37,798 nt of DNA from Candidatus Woesearchaeota archaeon (GCA_017610005.1 JAFCCU010000018.1:1-37798); one strand, 5' to 3'. Positions 23,212 through 31,135 are shown, counted from the stretch's first letter. Numbers and translations are program-made. Notes: generated by a model not told the origin, from the sequence alone.

Positions 23212-23561
23212 TAGGTTATACACAATTATTAAAGGACATTTTGAATTTAAATAAGGATTCGATTGAAGTACAATTAGAAAAATTAAGTAGCCATCATAAA
23301 CTTTCTCCTTTAAGATTAAAAGCACTAAAGAAGCTTGCCGATATAAAAAAGGGAACAGTTAGCCTTATTTTAAAAGAAATATCTGAGAATGTTACTGGCG
23401 GGACTTATAAGACTGTATTGAAGTTTTTTTTAGGACTTGAAGCAGATGGATTGTTAAAAAAAAAGATTGTAGGAAATCGGAAATATTGGAGTTATACAGA
23501 AGAGTCAGCTGATTTGGAAGCTTACTTTAATAAAGATTATCGCCAAAAGTTATTTAAATAG
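23208..23561 (+). CDS. Winged-helix transcriptional regulator
   Basis: A 117-residue helical protein with a C-terminal winged helix: a recognition helix in GGTYKTVLKFFLGLEADGLLKKK and a wing in IVGNRKYWSYT. The N-terminal half is helical and may mediate dimerisation. Its start overlaps the previous stop by four bases, so it is made together with the dUTPase-like protein. With the palindrome at 22685 this suggests local control of the divergent nucleotide genes. The rpl11 gene follows 20 bases later. Confidence 0.75.
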   Translation: MIGYTQLLKDILNLNKDSIEVQLEKLSSHHKLSPLRLKALKKLADIKKGTVSLILKEISENVTGGTYKTVLKFFLGLEADGLLKKKIVGNRKYWSYTEESADLEAYFNKDYRQKLFK

Positions 23562-23581
23562 GTGGCTTTTTCTCAACAGTT

Positions 23582-24334
23582 ATGCCAAAACAGTCAGTTC
23601 AAGTATTAATTGAAGGCGGCAAAGCAACTGCCGCACCACCACTAGGTCCAGCATTAGGCCCAATGGGCGTTAATATTGGAGAAGTTGTAGCTCAAATTAA
23701 TACTAAAACTGCAGCATTTAAAGGAATGCAAGTTCCTGTAAATGTTACAATTGATACTGTTACTAAGGCATTTGAAATAAGCGTTGGAACTCCACCAACT
23801 TCTCAATTAATATTTAAAGAAACAAATTTGAAAAAAGGAGCACATAATCCTGCAACTGAGAAAGTTGCGGATATTAGAATTGAGCAGGTAATTAAAGTTG
23901 CATTAATGAAGCAAGATGCATTACTCGGCAAAGATATGAAAGGCATGGTCAAAGAAGTTATTGGCACTTGCTGTTCAATGGGTGTTTTAGTAAACGGAAT
24001 GGTTGCAACTGAAGCAATTGTTGCTGTTAATGAAGGTAAATTTGATAAAGAAATTTCTGAAGAGAAAACTGAACTATCTGATGCTGAACTTCAAGAACAA
24101 GCTGAAGAGAAGAAAAAACTTCAAGCGGAAATTGAAGCTAGAAGAGCTGAATTTACTGTTAAAGCAAATGATATCATCAATAAGATGAAAGGCAAGGATA
24201 GATCTGCAATTAAGCATAAATTGATTGAAGCTGAGATTCCAAAAGAGTTTATTGAAGAACTCTTGCCTGCTGAAGACGCAGCGCCTGCTGAAGGTGAAGC
24301 ACCTGTTGAAGGTGAAGCACCTAAGGCAGAGTAA
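23582..24334 (+). CDS. rpl11: Ribosomal protein uL11 with a long C-terminal extension
   Basis: A 250-residue large-subunit protein uL11 of the GTPase-associated centre. Residues 1-160 are standard: the N-terminal domain has GGKATAAPPLGPALGPMGVN, and the RNA-binding domain has GTCCSMGVLVNG near 145. Archaeal uL11 usually ends close to residue 165; here about 90 residues follow, first a charged helix rich in Glu and Lys (LQEQAEEKKKLQAEIEARRAEF), then a small helical segment and an Ala-Pro-Glu tail with EGEAP repeats. ATG 23582 is the natural start. Its end overlaps the broken SGNH gene by 14 bases, tail to tail. Confidence 0.95.
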   Translation: MPKQSVQVLIEGGKATAAPPLGPALGPMGVNIGEVVAQINTKTAAFKGMQVPVNVTIDTVTKAFEISVGTPPTSQLIFKETNLKKGAHNPATEKVADIRIEQVIKVALMKQDALLGKDMKGMVKEVIGTCCSMGVLVNGMVATEAIVAVNEGKFDKEISEEKTELSDAELQEQAEEKKKLQAEIEARRAEFTVKANDIINKMKGKDRSAIKHKLIEAEIPKEFIEELLPAEDAAPAEGEAPVEGEAPKAE

Positions 24335-25326
24335 ATTTTTTAATTCTTTTACTTATTTCTTTTGCAATAATTTTATTCCCAAAGTCATTAGGGTGCCAGG
24401 GATCTTGCGTTTCATTCTCAGTGAGATTGATGAAAATGGTTATATTGGATAGATTGTTTTCTTCAATTAAAGAATTGGTAAGATTTGTGAATATTTCCTT
24501 TTTTTGATCTTCTCCCAAATATGGGACTGGAACAATAAGTGTTTTACTTAATTCTATGATTTTTAATAATGGGGTTTCTACATTTTTTTGTAATGTTTGT
24601 ATATTACCATAATTTTGATTAATGAGATTTTTAAAAATTAGATACCTATAAATCCCGGAACTTTTAATTAGCCATGGGGAAACTTTCAAAGAATCATCCT
24701 TTCTTTGAAATGCACTCCAAGTACTATCTGGATTTTGTAAAATTACTGGTGTGCCTGCAAAATCATTCATATTTATTTAAAATTTCGGAAGAAATTTTAC
24801 AGGGGTTTAATACCCCGGACTTCAGTCCGAAATTTTTAATCCCAAAAATCCATCTTTTTTCGAGGACCGCAATACCCCAACTTTTGATAGGTCCGAGTGA
24901 TGGATTTTTGTTATTTGCAAAATAACCAAGTCAGGATTAAATAGGGGGCCATAATTTTTTAAGAAGCGATATTCACTTTCAGTAGAATAACCCATTACAC
25001 CTGCATTTACTACAATTATTTCTTCACTAAGAATTTCTTGCAGATATTCTACAAACCCCCCCCAATTCAGCTACGCTGTCTCCTAATACTAGTATTCTGA
25101 AACCATCTTGAATAGTCTTTAATTCTTCAATCACTGAGAGTTTTACAAACCCCACATTTGAATCAAATTGGTATCGTGAATTATAGTCTTGGGCGAGTTC
25201 TTCATCCCCCCAATGGCGCCAGATTTCTGGCTTTGGAGTAATAATTCTAAAAATTACTTCCATCCCTAATAGAACTATTAGAATTACAATAATTATTATG
25301 ATGCTCTTTTTTAGTGTTTTTCCCAT
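24321..25326 (-). pseudogene. Membrane-anchored SGNH hydrolase, broken by a frameshift and an insertion
   Basis: N-terminal part 25326-25027: MGKTLKKS plus a membrane segment, then ILVLGDSVAE, the GDS motif of SGNH hydrolases. A run of eight G (minus strand, 25056-25063) shifts the frame; with seven, translation continues as GGFVEYLQEILSEE, NAGVMGYSTESEY and PDLVILQ. A 132-bp element (24779-24910) then interrupts. Removing it and one AAATAA gives DLVILQINMNDFAGTPV, restoring block III (ND). The C-terminal part (24770-24321) has DPWHPN with the catalytic Asp and His. All catalytic blocks are otherwise present, so the decay is recent or one lesion is a sequencing error. Confidence 0.85.
24779..24910. 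mobile_element. 132-bp two-hairpin element (MITE-like) with 6-bp target duplication
   Basis: Flanked by TTATTT at 24773-24778 and 24911-24916. The left half (24779-24837) begins AAAATTTCGGA and ends TCCGAAATTTT and holds GGGG/CCCC and GGACTTCAGTCC hairpins. The right half (24843-24910) begins CAAAAATCCATC and ends GATGGATTTTTG, a perfect 12-bp inverted repeat around GGACC/GGTCC. The GACTTCAGTC hairpin is reminiscent of IS200/IS605-family right ends; that link is from memory. Its first 62 bases recur exactly at 37737-37798. Confidence 0.8.
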
Positions 25327-25584
25327 ATTTCAAATGACTTTTGTAGTTAAGGCAATTTTGGTTACTTATTAAATTTATAAGTGTAATCGTGAATTATAAT
25401 TATTTATCTGGGATTTCTTTTTTTAAATCTGTTGATGAGCTTAACTGATTATTATCGAAGATAAAAGTAATCCCTATTTAGTAATAACTACAAAAAGGTT
25501 TTTAAATAGCCCTTTACTTTTCACTTTAGTAAATTTAAGAGTTGCATACGAGGAGAAAGTAGGAGACGCCGTTTGTAAAAGAGT
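25327..25584. other. Intergenic stretch without a confident gene
   Basis: AT-rich region between the broken SGNH gene and dtdA. A rightward TATA-like TTTTTAAATA (about 25499) precedes an open stretch reading LRVAYEEKVGDAVCKRVHE and ending TTTTTGA at about 25609, but it has no usable start codon. It could be a short transcript or a gene fragment; I see nothing firm. Confidence 0.3.
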
Positions 25585-26445
25585 TCATGAAGTTTTGAGT
25601 TCTTTTTGATTTTCTCTAGTTAATTTTCTACATCTTTGACTGTTTATTCCAATTTCTTCAATCCACTGCATAAACTCTTGCTTTCGCGGGCCAAGGCCTT
25701 TCCAATCAAGTAAAATTAAATTTGCTTTTGGACTTGTTCTTTTTATTGCTTGAATTAATTGGTCTTTAGTTAAATTTTCAGTTGCATATTTTGGAATCAT
25801 GTGCCCTATTGCAAAGCCTTCTCTTAATTGGATTTTGTTAAAATAAGGAGCATAATGCCCTCCACCGAAACCTACAACAGTCTGGAGTTTGGATTCTGAA
25901 GTCTGAAGTCTGAAGTCTGAAGTCTGAAGTGTTTTTAGTATTGTTGAAGCAATTATCTTGCCAGCAAATTTATCGGGCCATTGTTTTTCAGTGGAGCCGA
26001 TTTCAATAAAGAAGCATGGAGTTTTTTTAAGTAAGGGGCCGTGGTGAGTTACTTCCATTGTTATTTCATACTTTGTATCTTTTCCAAGGTCATTTAATAT
26101 TTCAAAAGCTTTTTTCATAATAATTGCGGGAGCTATGCAAATTTCTTTTTCTTCTCCACCAAGTTCTGCCTTGTCCCAATTGCCTGGCGCATGCAAACTT
26201 AAAGAGGGAATGCCTGCAGCTGATCTGTGTTTTGTTGCAAATATTATTAGTTCAGCAATAATTTCTTCATCAATATTTTCACAATGGATTGAATCTTTGG
26301 AAGTTGTATAAAGTTTGATATTTTCAAAAGAATAAACAGTTTCTCTTTCAAATTTTTCTATAGTTTTCTTAAACCCAAGCTTAATCAAATTATCTTTAAT
26401 ATTCATTCCAGCAACATCTTTATTTGAAACAATTATTGCAAACAT
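25585..26445 (-). CDS. dtdA: D-aminoacyl-tRNA deacylase, archaeal type (DtdA)
   Basis: A 286-residue archaeal DtdA (GEK1-like) that hydrolyses D-aminoacyl-tRNAs to prevent D-amino acid incorporation. Family motifs: FATKHRSAAGIPSLSLHAPG (69-88), EVTHHGPLLKKTPCFFIEIG (131-150), VVGFGGGHYAPYF and LLDWKGLG. Between the second and third motifs, residues 173-189 (LQTSDFRLQTSESKLQT) are encoded by seven heptamers of the genome's 7-base satellite, inserted in what should be a variable helix or loop. The frame remains open because this orientation of the heptamer lacks stop codons in all frames. ATG 26445 is the first good start. Confidence 0.93.
   Translation of the reverse strand: MFAIIVSNKDVAGMNIKDNLIKLGFKKTIEKFERETVYSFENIKLYTTSKDSIHCENIDEEIIAELIIFATKHRSAAGIPSLSLHAPGNWDKAELGGEEKEICIAPAIIMKKAFEILNDLGKDTKYEITMEVTHHGPLLKKTPCFFIEIGSTEKQWPDKFAGKIIASTILKTLQTSDFRLQTSESKLQTVVGFGGGHYAPYFNKIQLREGFAIGHMIPKYATENLTKDQLIQAIKRTSPKANLILLDWKGLGPRKQEFMQWIEEIGINSQRCRKLTRENQKELKTS
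25879..25930 (-). repeat. Heptamer array inside dtdA
   Basis: Plus-strand units: AGTCTGG, AGTTTGG, ATTCTGA, four AGTCTGA, then AGT. It is the same family as the intergenic arrays. Read on the coding strand TCAGACT gives the seven-residue cycle SDFRLQT in every frame. Confidence 0.92.
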
Positions 26446-26522
26446 ATAAGAAAAGAGAAAATTGAAATTAATAAAGGTTGTTAATCATAAGATTTTTAAA
26501 TATACTCATCATCATCATACTT

Positions 26523-26732
26523 ATGAAAGAATTTAATATGCTTATTGAAAAAGGTGAAGATGGGTTTTTGTTGTCTGAGGTAATTGAACTTCCTGGATGC
26601 CATTCCCAAGCTAAAACCATGGATGAGTTAATAAAAAGAACCCGAAAAGCAATTTCATTGTATTTAAAATGCCAAGATAAACCAATAGAAATCAAAGAGA
26701 CCTTTATTGGCCTGCAAAAAATTGCAGTATAA
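26523..26732 (+). CDS. hicB: HicB-like antitoxin
   Basis: A 69-residue HicB-type antitoxin with the partial RNase H-like fold: MKEFNMLIEKGEDGFLLSEV, LPGCHSQAKTMDELIKR, then a helix RKAISLYLKC. ATG 26523 is chosen over the upstream ATG at 26478, because a TATA-like TTTTTAAATATA lies at about 26490-26501 and the added residues are only hydrophobic filler. The stop is one base before the hicA start, so they form an operon in the order antitoxin then toxin. It lacks a separate DNA-binding domain, so autoregulation may need the complex. Confidence 0.85.
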   Translation: MKEFNMLIEKGEDGFLLSEVIELPGCHSQAKTMDELIKRTRKAISLYLKCQDKPIEIKETFIGLQKIAV

Positions 26733-26733
26733 A

Positions 26734-26970
26734 ATGACTAAATTACCTTTACTTCATCCAAGAGAACTTTTTAAGATTCTAGGGAAATTAGGTTTTATGA
26801 GAATTAGGCAAGAAGGGAGTCATGTTTTCTTTAGACATCCAGATGGAAGAACAACAGTAATTCCAAATCATCCAGGAGAGCAGATTGATAGGGGACTTTT
26901 AAATAAAATAGTAAAAAAAGATTTAAGATTGACTAGAGATGAATTTCTAAGTTACATCCCTGGCAAATAA
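26734..26970 (+). CDS. hicA: HicA-like mRNA interferase toxin
   Basis: A 78-residue double-stranded RNA-binding-like toxin. The hallmark GSHVFFRHPDGRTTVIPNHPG contains the catalytic His (GSH). The N-terminal helix LHPRELFKILGKLGF and the C-terminal helix RGLLNKIVKKDLRLTRDEFL complete the fold. ATG 26734 (MTKLPLLHP) starts one base after hicB; a longer frame from 26707 overlaps hicB without need. The toxin looks intact. Its end overlaps the converging gene at 26952 by 19 bases. Confidence 0.87.
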   Translation: MTKLPLLHPRELFKILGKLGFMRIRQEGSHVFFRHPDGRTTVIPNHPGEQIDRGLLNKIVKKDLRLTRDEFLSYIPGK

Positions 26971-27404
26971 ATGTGGTATTCATCCCCATTATCAAACGAA
27001 GCATAGGTCATTGCAAAGCCTCCATCTTCTTGAGGAAATCCATGGATCTCAACTTCTTGTCCAGCTCTTAAGGCTTGGTCAATATTTGCTACAAACCCCT
27101 TACAGCCTGCTGGGCCCGCAACATACTCTTGATCAGTGTAAGAATAGTGAGAGGGATCAGTAAAGATATAATCCCTTAAACCATCATTTATAATTACTGA
27201 AGCGTCAAGCATATTCCTGCTTATTGTTCCTATTGCCATACCTTGTATGTTTCCAACAACTTCTTCAAGAGAAATATGTGATCTTTGAATCTCTCTAGGG
27301 CGATTTTGCCACCAATTAATACCATCTCTTGCAAACCATCCTCCTGCGAAGACTGTTGCGATCCCAGCTGTAACTAATAATGCCTTACGAATTTTTTGTC
27401 CCAT
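26952..27404 (-). CDS. Membrane-anchored protein, paralogue of its upstream neighbour
   Basis: A 150-residue protein with an N-terminal signal anchor (MGQKIRKALLVTAGIATVFA) and an extracellular domain of about 110 residues. I do not recognise the family. Its C-terminal part (ALRAGQEVEIHGFPQEDGG, then YASFDNGDEYHIYL) aligns with the neighbour at 27410 (ALNQNETVIIKGYRAGDD, then MVEFSDGNRYRLLI), and both have a GTI strand near the domain start. An OB-like beta-barrel is a guess. ATG 27404 has GGGGTG before it, overlapping the previous stop. Confidence 0.65.
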   Translation of the reverse strand: MGQKIRKALLVTAGIATVFAGGWFARDGINWWQNRPREIQRSHISLEEVVGNIQGMAIGTISRNMLDASVIINDGLRDYIFTDPSHYSYTDQEYVAGPAGCKGFVANIDQALRAGQEVEIHGFPQEDGGFAMTYASFDNGDEYHIYLPGM

Positions 27405-27409
27405 TTCCT

Positions 27410-27727
27410 TCACCCCCTGATTAATAATCTGTATCTGTTTCCATCACTAAATTCAACCATTGACATATAAGCGTCATCACCTGCCCTGTAACCTTTAATA
27501 ATTACTGTTTCATTCTGATTAAGGGCAATTTTTGCTCTTTCCATTAGGCCATAACCTCCTGCATGGCCCTGAATTATTGTTTGTTGCCCCATTTTTGCAG
27601 GGCTATCTACCCTTTCAACTTCTCGTTCAGTTTGTATTAAAAACGCGCAGCAACCATTTGTCTCAATATCTACTATTGTTCCTTCTAGGCTTAATGGCCT
27701 AGTAAAATCCCTTAGTGCGGTTGTCAT
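27410..27727 (-). CDS. Small beta-rich protein of unknown function
   Basis: A 105-residue soluble protein starting at ATG 27727, eight bases after GGGAGGT. Predicted strands: LEGTIVDIETN, CCAFLIQTE, QTIIQGHAGG, ETVIIKGYRAGD and MVEFSDGNRYRLLI. It resembles the outer domain of the anchored protein encoded directly downstream (stop and next ribosome-binding site overlap), so the two look like a duplicated pair, one cytosolic and one anchored. Family not recognised. Confidence 0.65.
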   Translation of the reverse strand: MTTALRDFTRPLSLEGTIVDIETNGCCAFLIQTEREVERVDSPAKMGQQTIIQGHAGGYGLMERAKIALNQNETVIIKGYRAGDDAYMSMVEFSDGNRYRLLIRG

Positions 27728-27862
27728 TTTCACTACCTCCCATGGTTTTTAATTACCATTTTAATTATGTTAATTCTAATGAGATTATTTATTAATAATG
27801 TATTTTCTGATATTTGCCCTTTTACCGAAATCATTATATATATTACCGACTTATTTCTGTAA

Positions 27863-28915
27863 ATGGTAGAAATACAACCAATCCAACGCATAAATGAACT
27901 TGAAACTAGGAAGATCAGATTAGATAAGAAAGATATGAGGATTCTTTCAGTTTTACTTAATAATGCGAGAACTCCATTTACTGAGATGGCAAAAACTGTT
28001 ATGCTAAGTAAGGATGCTGTTAAATATAGAATAACTAAATTACAAGAACGCGGTATAATCTTAAGATTTTACCCCTTAATAGACTACTCGATGCTTGGAT
28101 TTAATGAATTTAAGGTGAAGCTTTTGCTTGATGAAGGGAAAAAAGAGGAACAAGAGAAGTTTTTAGAAGAAATAACATCCCATCCAAATATCTTAAGTAT
28201 TATTGAATATTCAGATCGGTGGGATATTGAGATAACAGTTTTAGCAAGGACATTAAGAGAATTTGATGATATTGATTTAGAATTAACAAGTAAATATAAG
28301 GATATTATTTTGCAAAAGGATAAACATCCGATTGTAAAGCATTATTTAAGAGATCTTTGCCCCTTAGAATTCCAACAGGATCAAAGTTATTTGGAAAAGC
28401 TTGAAAAACTGCCTTATGAGACAAAACCAGATATTAAGATTGATCTAAAGGACAGAAAAATTTTAAGAGAATTAAGTAAAAACTGTAGAGCTTCAACTTA
28501 TGAGATGATGGCTAAAATTAATTTGAGTGCTGATGCAATTGGTTTAAGAATTAAAAGAATGGTAAAAACTGGGTTAATTGAGAAGTTTACTATTGCTCCA
28601 AATTACAGCATGCTAAATTATCACATGTATTCATTTGAAGCAGATATCTCTTGTCTTGATTCAGAGTCTGAAAAGAAGCTGATTAACTTTGCAATATTTC
28701 ATCCATTTATTTTTTCAGCAAAAAAGGCCATGGGTTATTATGATGTGATAATAAAGATAATGTCAAAGTCACCCAGAGATATGCATTTGACAATTGAAGG
28801 AGTAAAAAGGCACTTTTCACAAGTTATCAGGGAGTATGAAACTTTAATTTCCTATAAAGAGCATTGCTTCTGCCCTTTTCCTGAAGCCCTTCTTACGCAA
28901 AATTTAAAAGGATAA
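27863..28915 (+). CDS. Double Lrp/AsnC-like transcriptional regulator
   Basis: A 350-residue protein made of two fused Lrp-like halves. Helix-turn-helix 1 is at about residues 20-65 (LDKKDMRILSVLLNNARTPF, LSKDAVKYRITKLQERGII) and HTH 2 at about 192-238 (LKDRKILRELSKNCRAST, LSADAIGLRIKRMVKTGLIE). Each is followed by an effector-domain-like stretch. The C-terminus has a Cys pair (HCFCPF). A TATA-like run near 27833-27843 suggests a leaderless start at 27863. The target is unknown. Siroheme decarboxylases also have Lrp-like halves, but nothing in this neighbourhood supports that. Confidence 0.82.
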   Translation: MVEIQPIQRINELETRKIRLDKKDMRILSVLLNNARTPFTEMAKTVMLSKDAVKYRITKLQERGIILRFYPLIDYSMLGFNEFKVKLLLDEGKKEEQEKFLEEITSHPNILSIIEYSDRWDIEITVLARTLREFDDIDLELTSKYKDIILQKDKHPIVKHYLRDLCPLEFQQDQSYLEKLEKLPYETKPDIKIDLKDRKILRELSKNCRASTYEMMAKINLSADAIGLRIKRMVKTGLIEKFTIAPNYSMLNYHMYSFEADISCLDSESEKKLINFAIFHPFIFSAKKAMGYYDVIIKIMSKSPRDMHLTIEGVKRHFSQVIREYETLISYKEHCFCPFPEALLTQNLKG

Positions 28916-28932
28916 CCAAAGTTGGCAATAGC

Positions 28933-29505
28933 ATGGAGGAGGATTACCGTACCCAAGTTAAGGTACCTAAGATAAGAATAGCTGTAGTCATAGGTAAAAA
29001 GGGTGCAACAAAAAATGATATTGAGGCTGCAACTAAGTGTAAAATCAATATTAATGTTGAAGACCAAGTAGTTTCAATTCATGGTGAAGATCCTCTTCAA
29101 ATTTATACGGTTTCTCAAATTGTTAAGGCAATTGCTCGTGGATTCTCACCAAAAAAAGCAATGATTTTGTTAAAAGGAGATTATGTGTTGGAAATAATTG
29201 AATTAAGAATTTTAGTTAAAAAAGAACATATGATGAGAGTGAAGGGAAGAATCATTGGCGAAGAAGGTAAATCAAGAGATACTATTGAAAAGTTAACTGA
29301 AACAATGATTTCAGTTTTTGGAAAAACTGTATGCATTTTAGGAAGAACTGAAGCAGTAACAATTTCTAAAAAGGCAATATTAAATTTAATTCAAGGAAGC
29401 CCCCATTCAACTGTTTACAAATGGCTTGAAAAGAAACATTCCGAGTTAGCTGCTATGGAGCTAATGCCCAGAGATTTTATCAAGGAGGAATACAGAGATG
29501 ATTAA
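28933..29505 (+). CDS. KH-domain RNA-binding protein, Dim2/Pno1-like
   Basis: A 190-residue protein with two KH domains, like archaeal Dim2 (Pno1/Krr1 family), a factor in small-subunit rRNA maturation that also binds aIF2alpha in some archaea. KH1 has VVIGKKGATKNDIEAATKC (about 18-36) and KH2 has RVKGRIIGEEGKSRDTIEKL (GxxG loop IIGEEGK). It begins 17 bases after the Lrp-like gene and overlaps top6B by eight bases, so it belongs to a rightward cluster of housekeeping genes. Confidence 0.9.
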   Translation: MEEDYRTQVKVPKIRIAVVIGKKGATKNDIEAATKCKININVEDQVVSIHGEDPLQIYTVSQIVKAIARGFSPKKAMILLKGDYVLEIIELRILVKKEHMMRVKGRIIGEEGKSRDTIEKLTETMISVFGKTVCILGRTEAVTISKKAILNLIQGSPHSTVYKWLEKKHSELAAMELMPRDFIKEEYRDD

Positions 29506-31135
29506 AGCAGTAGAAATGGCAAAAAAACAGAGGGATATCTCTGTTGCTGAATTCTTTGAAAAAAACAGGCATTTATTGGGCTTTGATAACCCGAGAAAAG
29601 CACTTTTAACAACAATTAAAGAAGCTGTTGATAATGCTCTTGATGCTTGTGAAGAAGCTGAGATTCTACCTGAAATTGAAGTCCAGATTGTGAGAATGAC
29701 TGAAAGTAGGTATAGAATTATTATCGGGGATAATGGGCCTGGAATTGTTAAGAAACAAATTCCTCCAATTTTTGGAAAACTACTTTACGGCTCAAAGTTT
29801 CATCAATTAAAACAACAAAGAGGTCAGCAAGGTATTGGAATTTCTGCTGCAGCACTTTATGCACAATTAACAACTGGAAATGGTATTAAAATTATCTCTA
29901 GGATTCATGAAGATGAGCCAGCCCATTACTATTTATTAAAAATTGATTCTCGGAAAAATAAACCTGAAATTAAAGATGAGCAGATAGTTGAATGGAGTAA
30001 ACCTCATGGCACAGTAATTGAACTTGATATTGAAGCAGAGTATAAAAAGGGAGATATTTCGGTTGATGAATATTTAAAACAAACAGCAATAATTAATCCG
30101 CATGCAACAATTATCTATACTAATCCTGATTTAAAACAAGAGATTTATGTGAGGGCTACAGATATTAAACCAGTCCAACCAAAAGGGATTAAGCCACATC
30201 CTTATGGGGTTGAGCTTGGACGCTTAATGAACATGATGAAGTGGACAGAGTATAAAACTGTAAAACTATTTTTAATGAAGGAATTCTCTCGTGTTGGGCC
30301 TACTACTGCTGACAAAATTTTAGGGGGTGCAGCAGTATTAAATAAAACAAGACCAAAATCAATAACAAGAGAGCAAGCATCAAAAATTATTGAATCTATT
30401 AAAAATACTTCAATTATTTCTCCACCTACTGATTGTATTTCTCCAATAGGAGAGGAATTAATGACAAAAGGCCTCCAAAAAGAAGTTAAGGCTGATTTTT
30501 ATACAGCTGTATCAAGACCTCCTTCTGTTTATAGGGGCAACCCATTTGTTATTGAGTGTGGGATTGCATATGGTGGAGAACTTAATGCTGAGTCTGCTGT
30601 AACAATTATGAGGTTTGCAAATCGTGTACCTTTATTATACCAAAAAGGTTCATGCGCTTCAACTGATTCAATTATTAAAACAAATTGGAAATCATACCAT
30701 CTAAAGCAGTCAAAAGGCTCAAAACCTTATGGTCCATTAGTTATTATGGTTCATATGGCTTCAGTTTGGGTGCCTTTTACTTCAGAAGCAAAAGAAGCAA
30801 TTGCCCATTATCCTGAGATTATTAAAGAAATTAAATTAGCGTTGCAAGAAGCTGGAAGAAAGTTAGGGATCTATTTAAGCAGGAAAGCAAAAGCTAAAAA
30901 GGAACTTAAAAAATTTGAATATTTGAAAAAGTACGTGCCTCATGTTGCTGAAGCACTACAGGAGTTAATTGAATTAACAGATTATGAAAAGGAGAATCTA
31001 GAAAAAGCATTAGTGGAGGTTTTAGAGGATGGAAGAAGTTTTACAGAAGCTAATGGGAATCAGCAAGAGGATCTACCAGACGATCTTGTCGAGACAGAAA
31101 CCCACAATGAGCTTCCCGATTCGGAGTCTATCTAA
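29498..31135 (+). CDS. top6B: DNA topoisomerase VI subunit B
   Basis: A 545-residue ATPase subunit of the type IIB topoisomerase. GHKL ATP site: N-box KEAVDNALDACEEA (E42, N46), DNGPGI (D78), QRGQQGIGISAAAL (107-120). The H2TH segment is around residues 235-295 (GRLMNMMKWTEYKTVKLFL...RVGPTTADKILG), followed by the transducer domain. ATG 29498 has GGAGG upstream; ATG at codon 7 is an alternative. The C-terminal 36 residues (RSFTEANGNQQEDLPDD...) are acidic, and their DNA also encodes the N-terminus of Top6A in another frame. Confidence 0.96.
   Translation: MIKAVEMAKKQRDISVAEFFEKNRHLLGFDNPRKALLTTIKEAVDNALDACEEAEILPEIEVQIVRMTESRYRIIIGDNGPGIVKKQIPPIFGKLLYGSKFHQLKQQRGQQGIGISAAALYAQLTTGNGIKIISRIHEDEPAHYYLLKIDSRKNKPEIKDEQIVEWSKPHGTVIELDIEAEYKKGDISVDEYLKQTAIINPHATIIYTNPDLKQEIYVRATDIKPVQPKGIKPHPYGVELGRLMNMMKWTEYKTVKLFLMKEFSRVGPTTADKILGGAAVLNKTRPKSITREQASKIIESIKNTSIISPPTDCISPIGEELMTKGLQKEVKADFYTAVSRPPSVYRGNPFVIECGIAYGGELNAESAVTIMRFANRVPLLYQKGSCASTDSIIKTNWKSYHLKQSKGSKPYGPLVIMVHMASVWVPFTSEAKEAIAHYPEIIKEIKLALQEAGRKLGIYLSRKAKAKKELKKFEYLKKYVPHVAEALQELIELTDYEKENLEKALVEVLEDGRSFTEANGNQQEDLPDDLVETETHNELPDSESI

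Noticed and set aside
25430-25450. Possible C/D box small RNA (TGATGA followed by CTGA)
   Set aside because: The boxes are too close for a guide and the flanks do not form a closing stem; chance match in AT-rich DNA.
28933-29505. Long minus-strand frame across the start of the Dim2-like gene (28852-29067)
   Set aside because: It is antisense to a conserved KH protein and the end of the Lrp-like gene and has no signals of its own.
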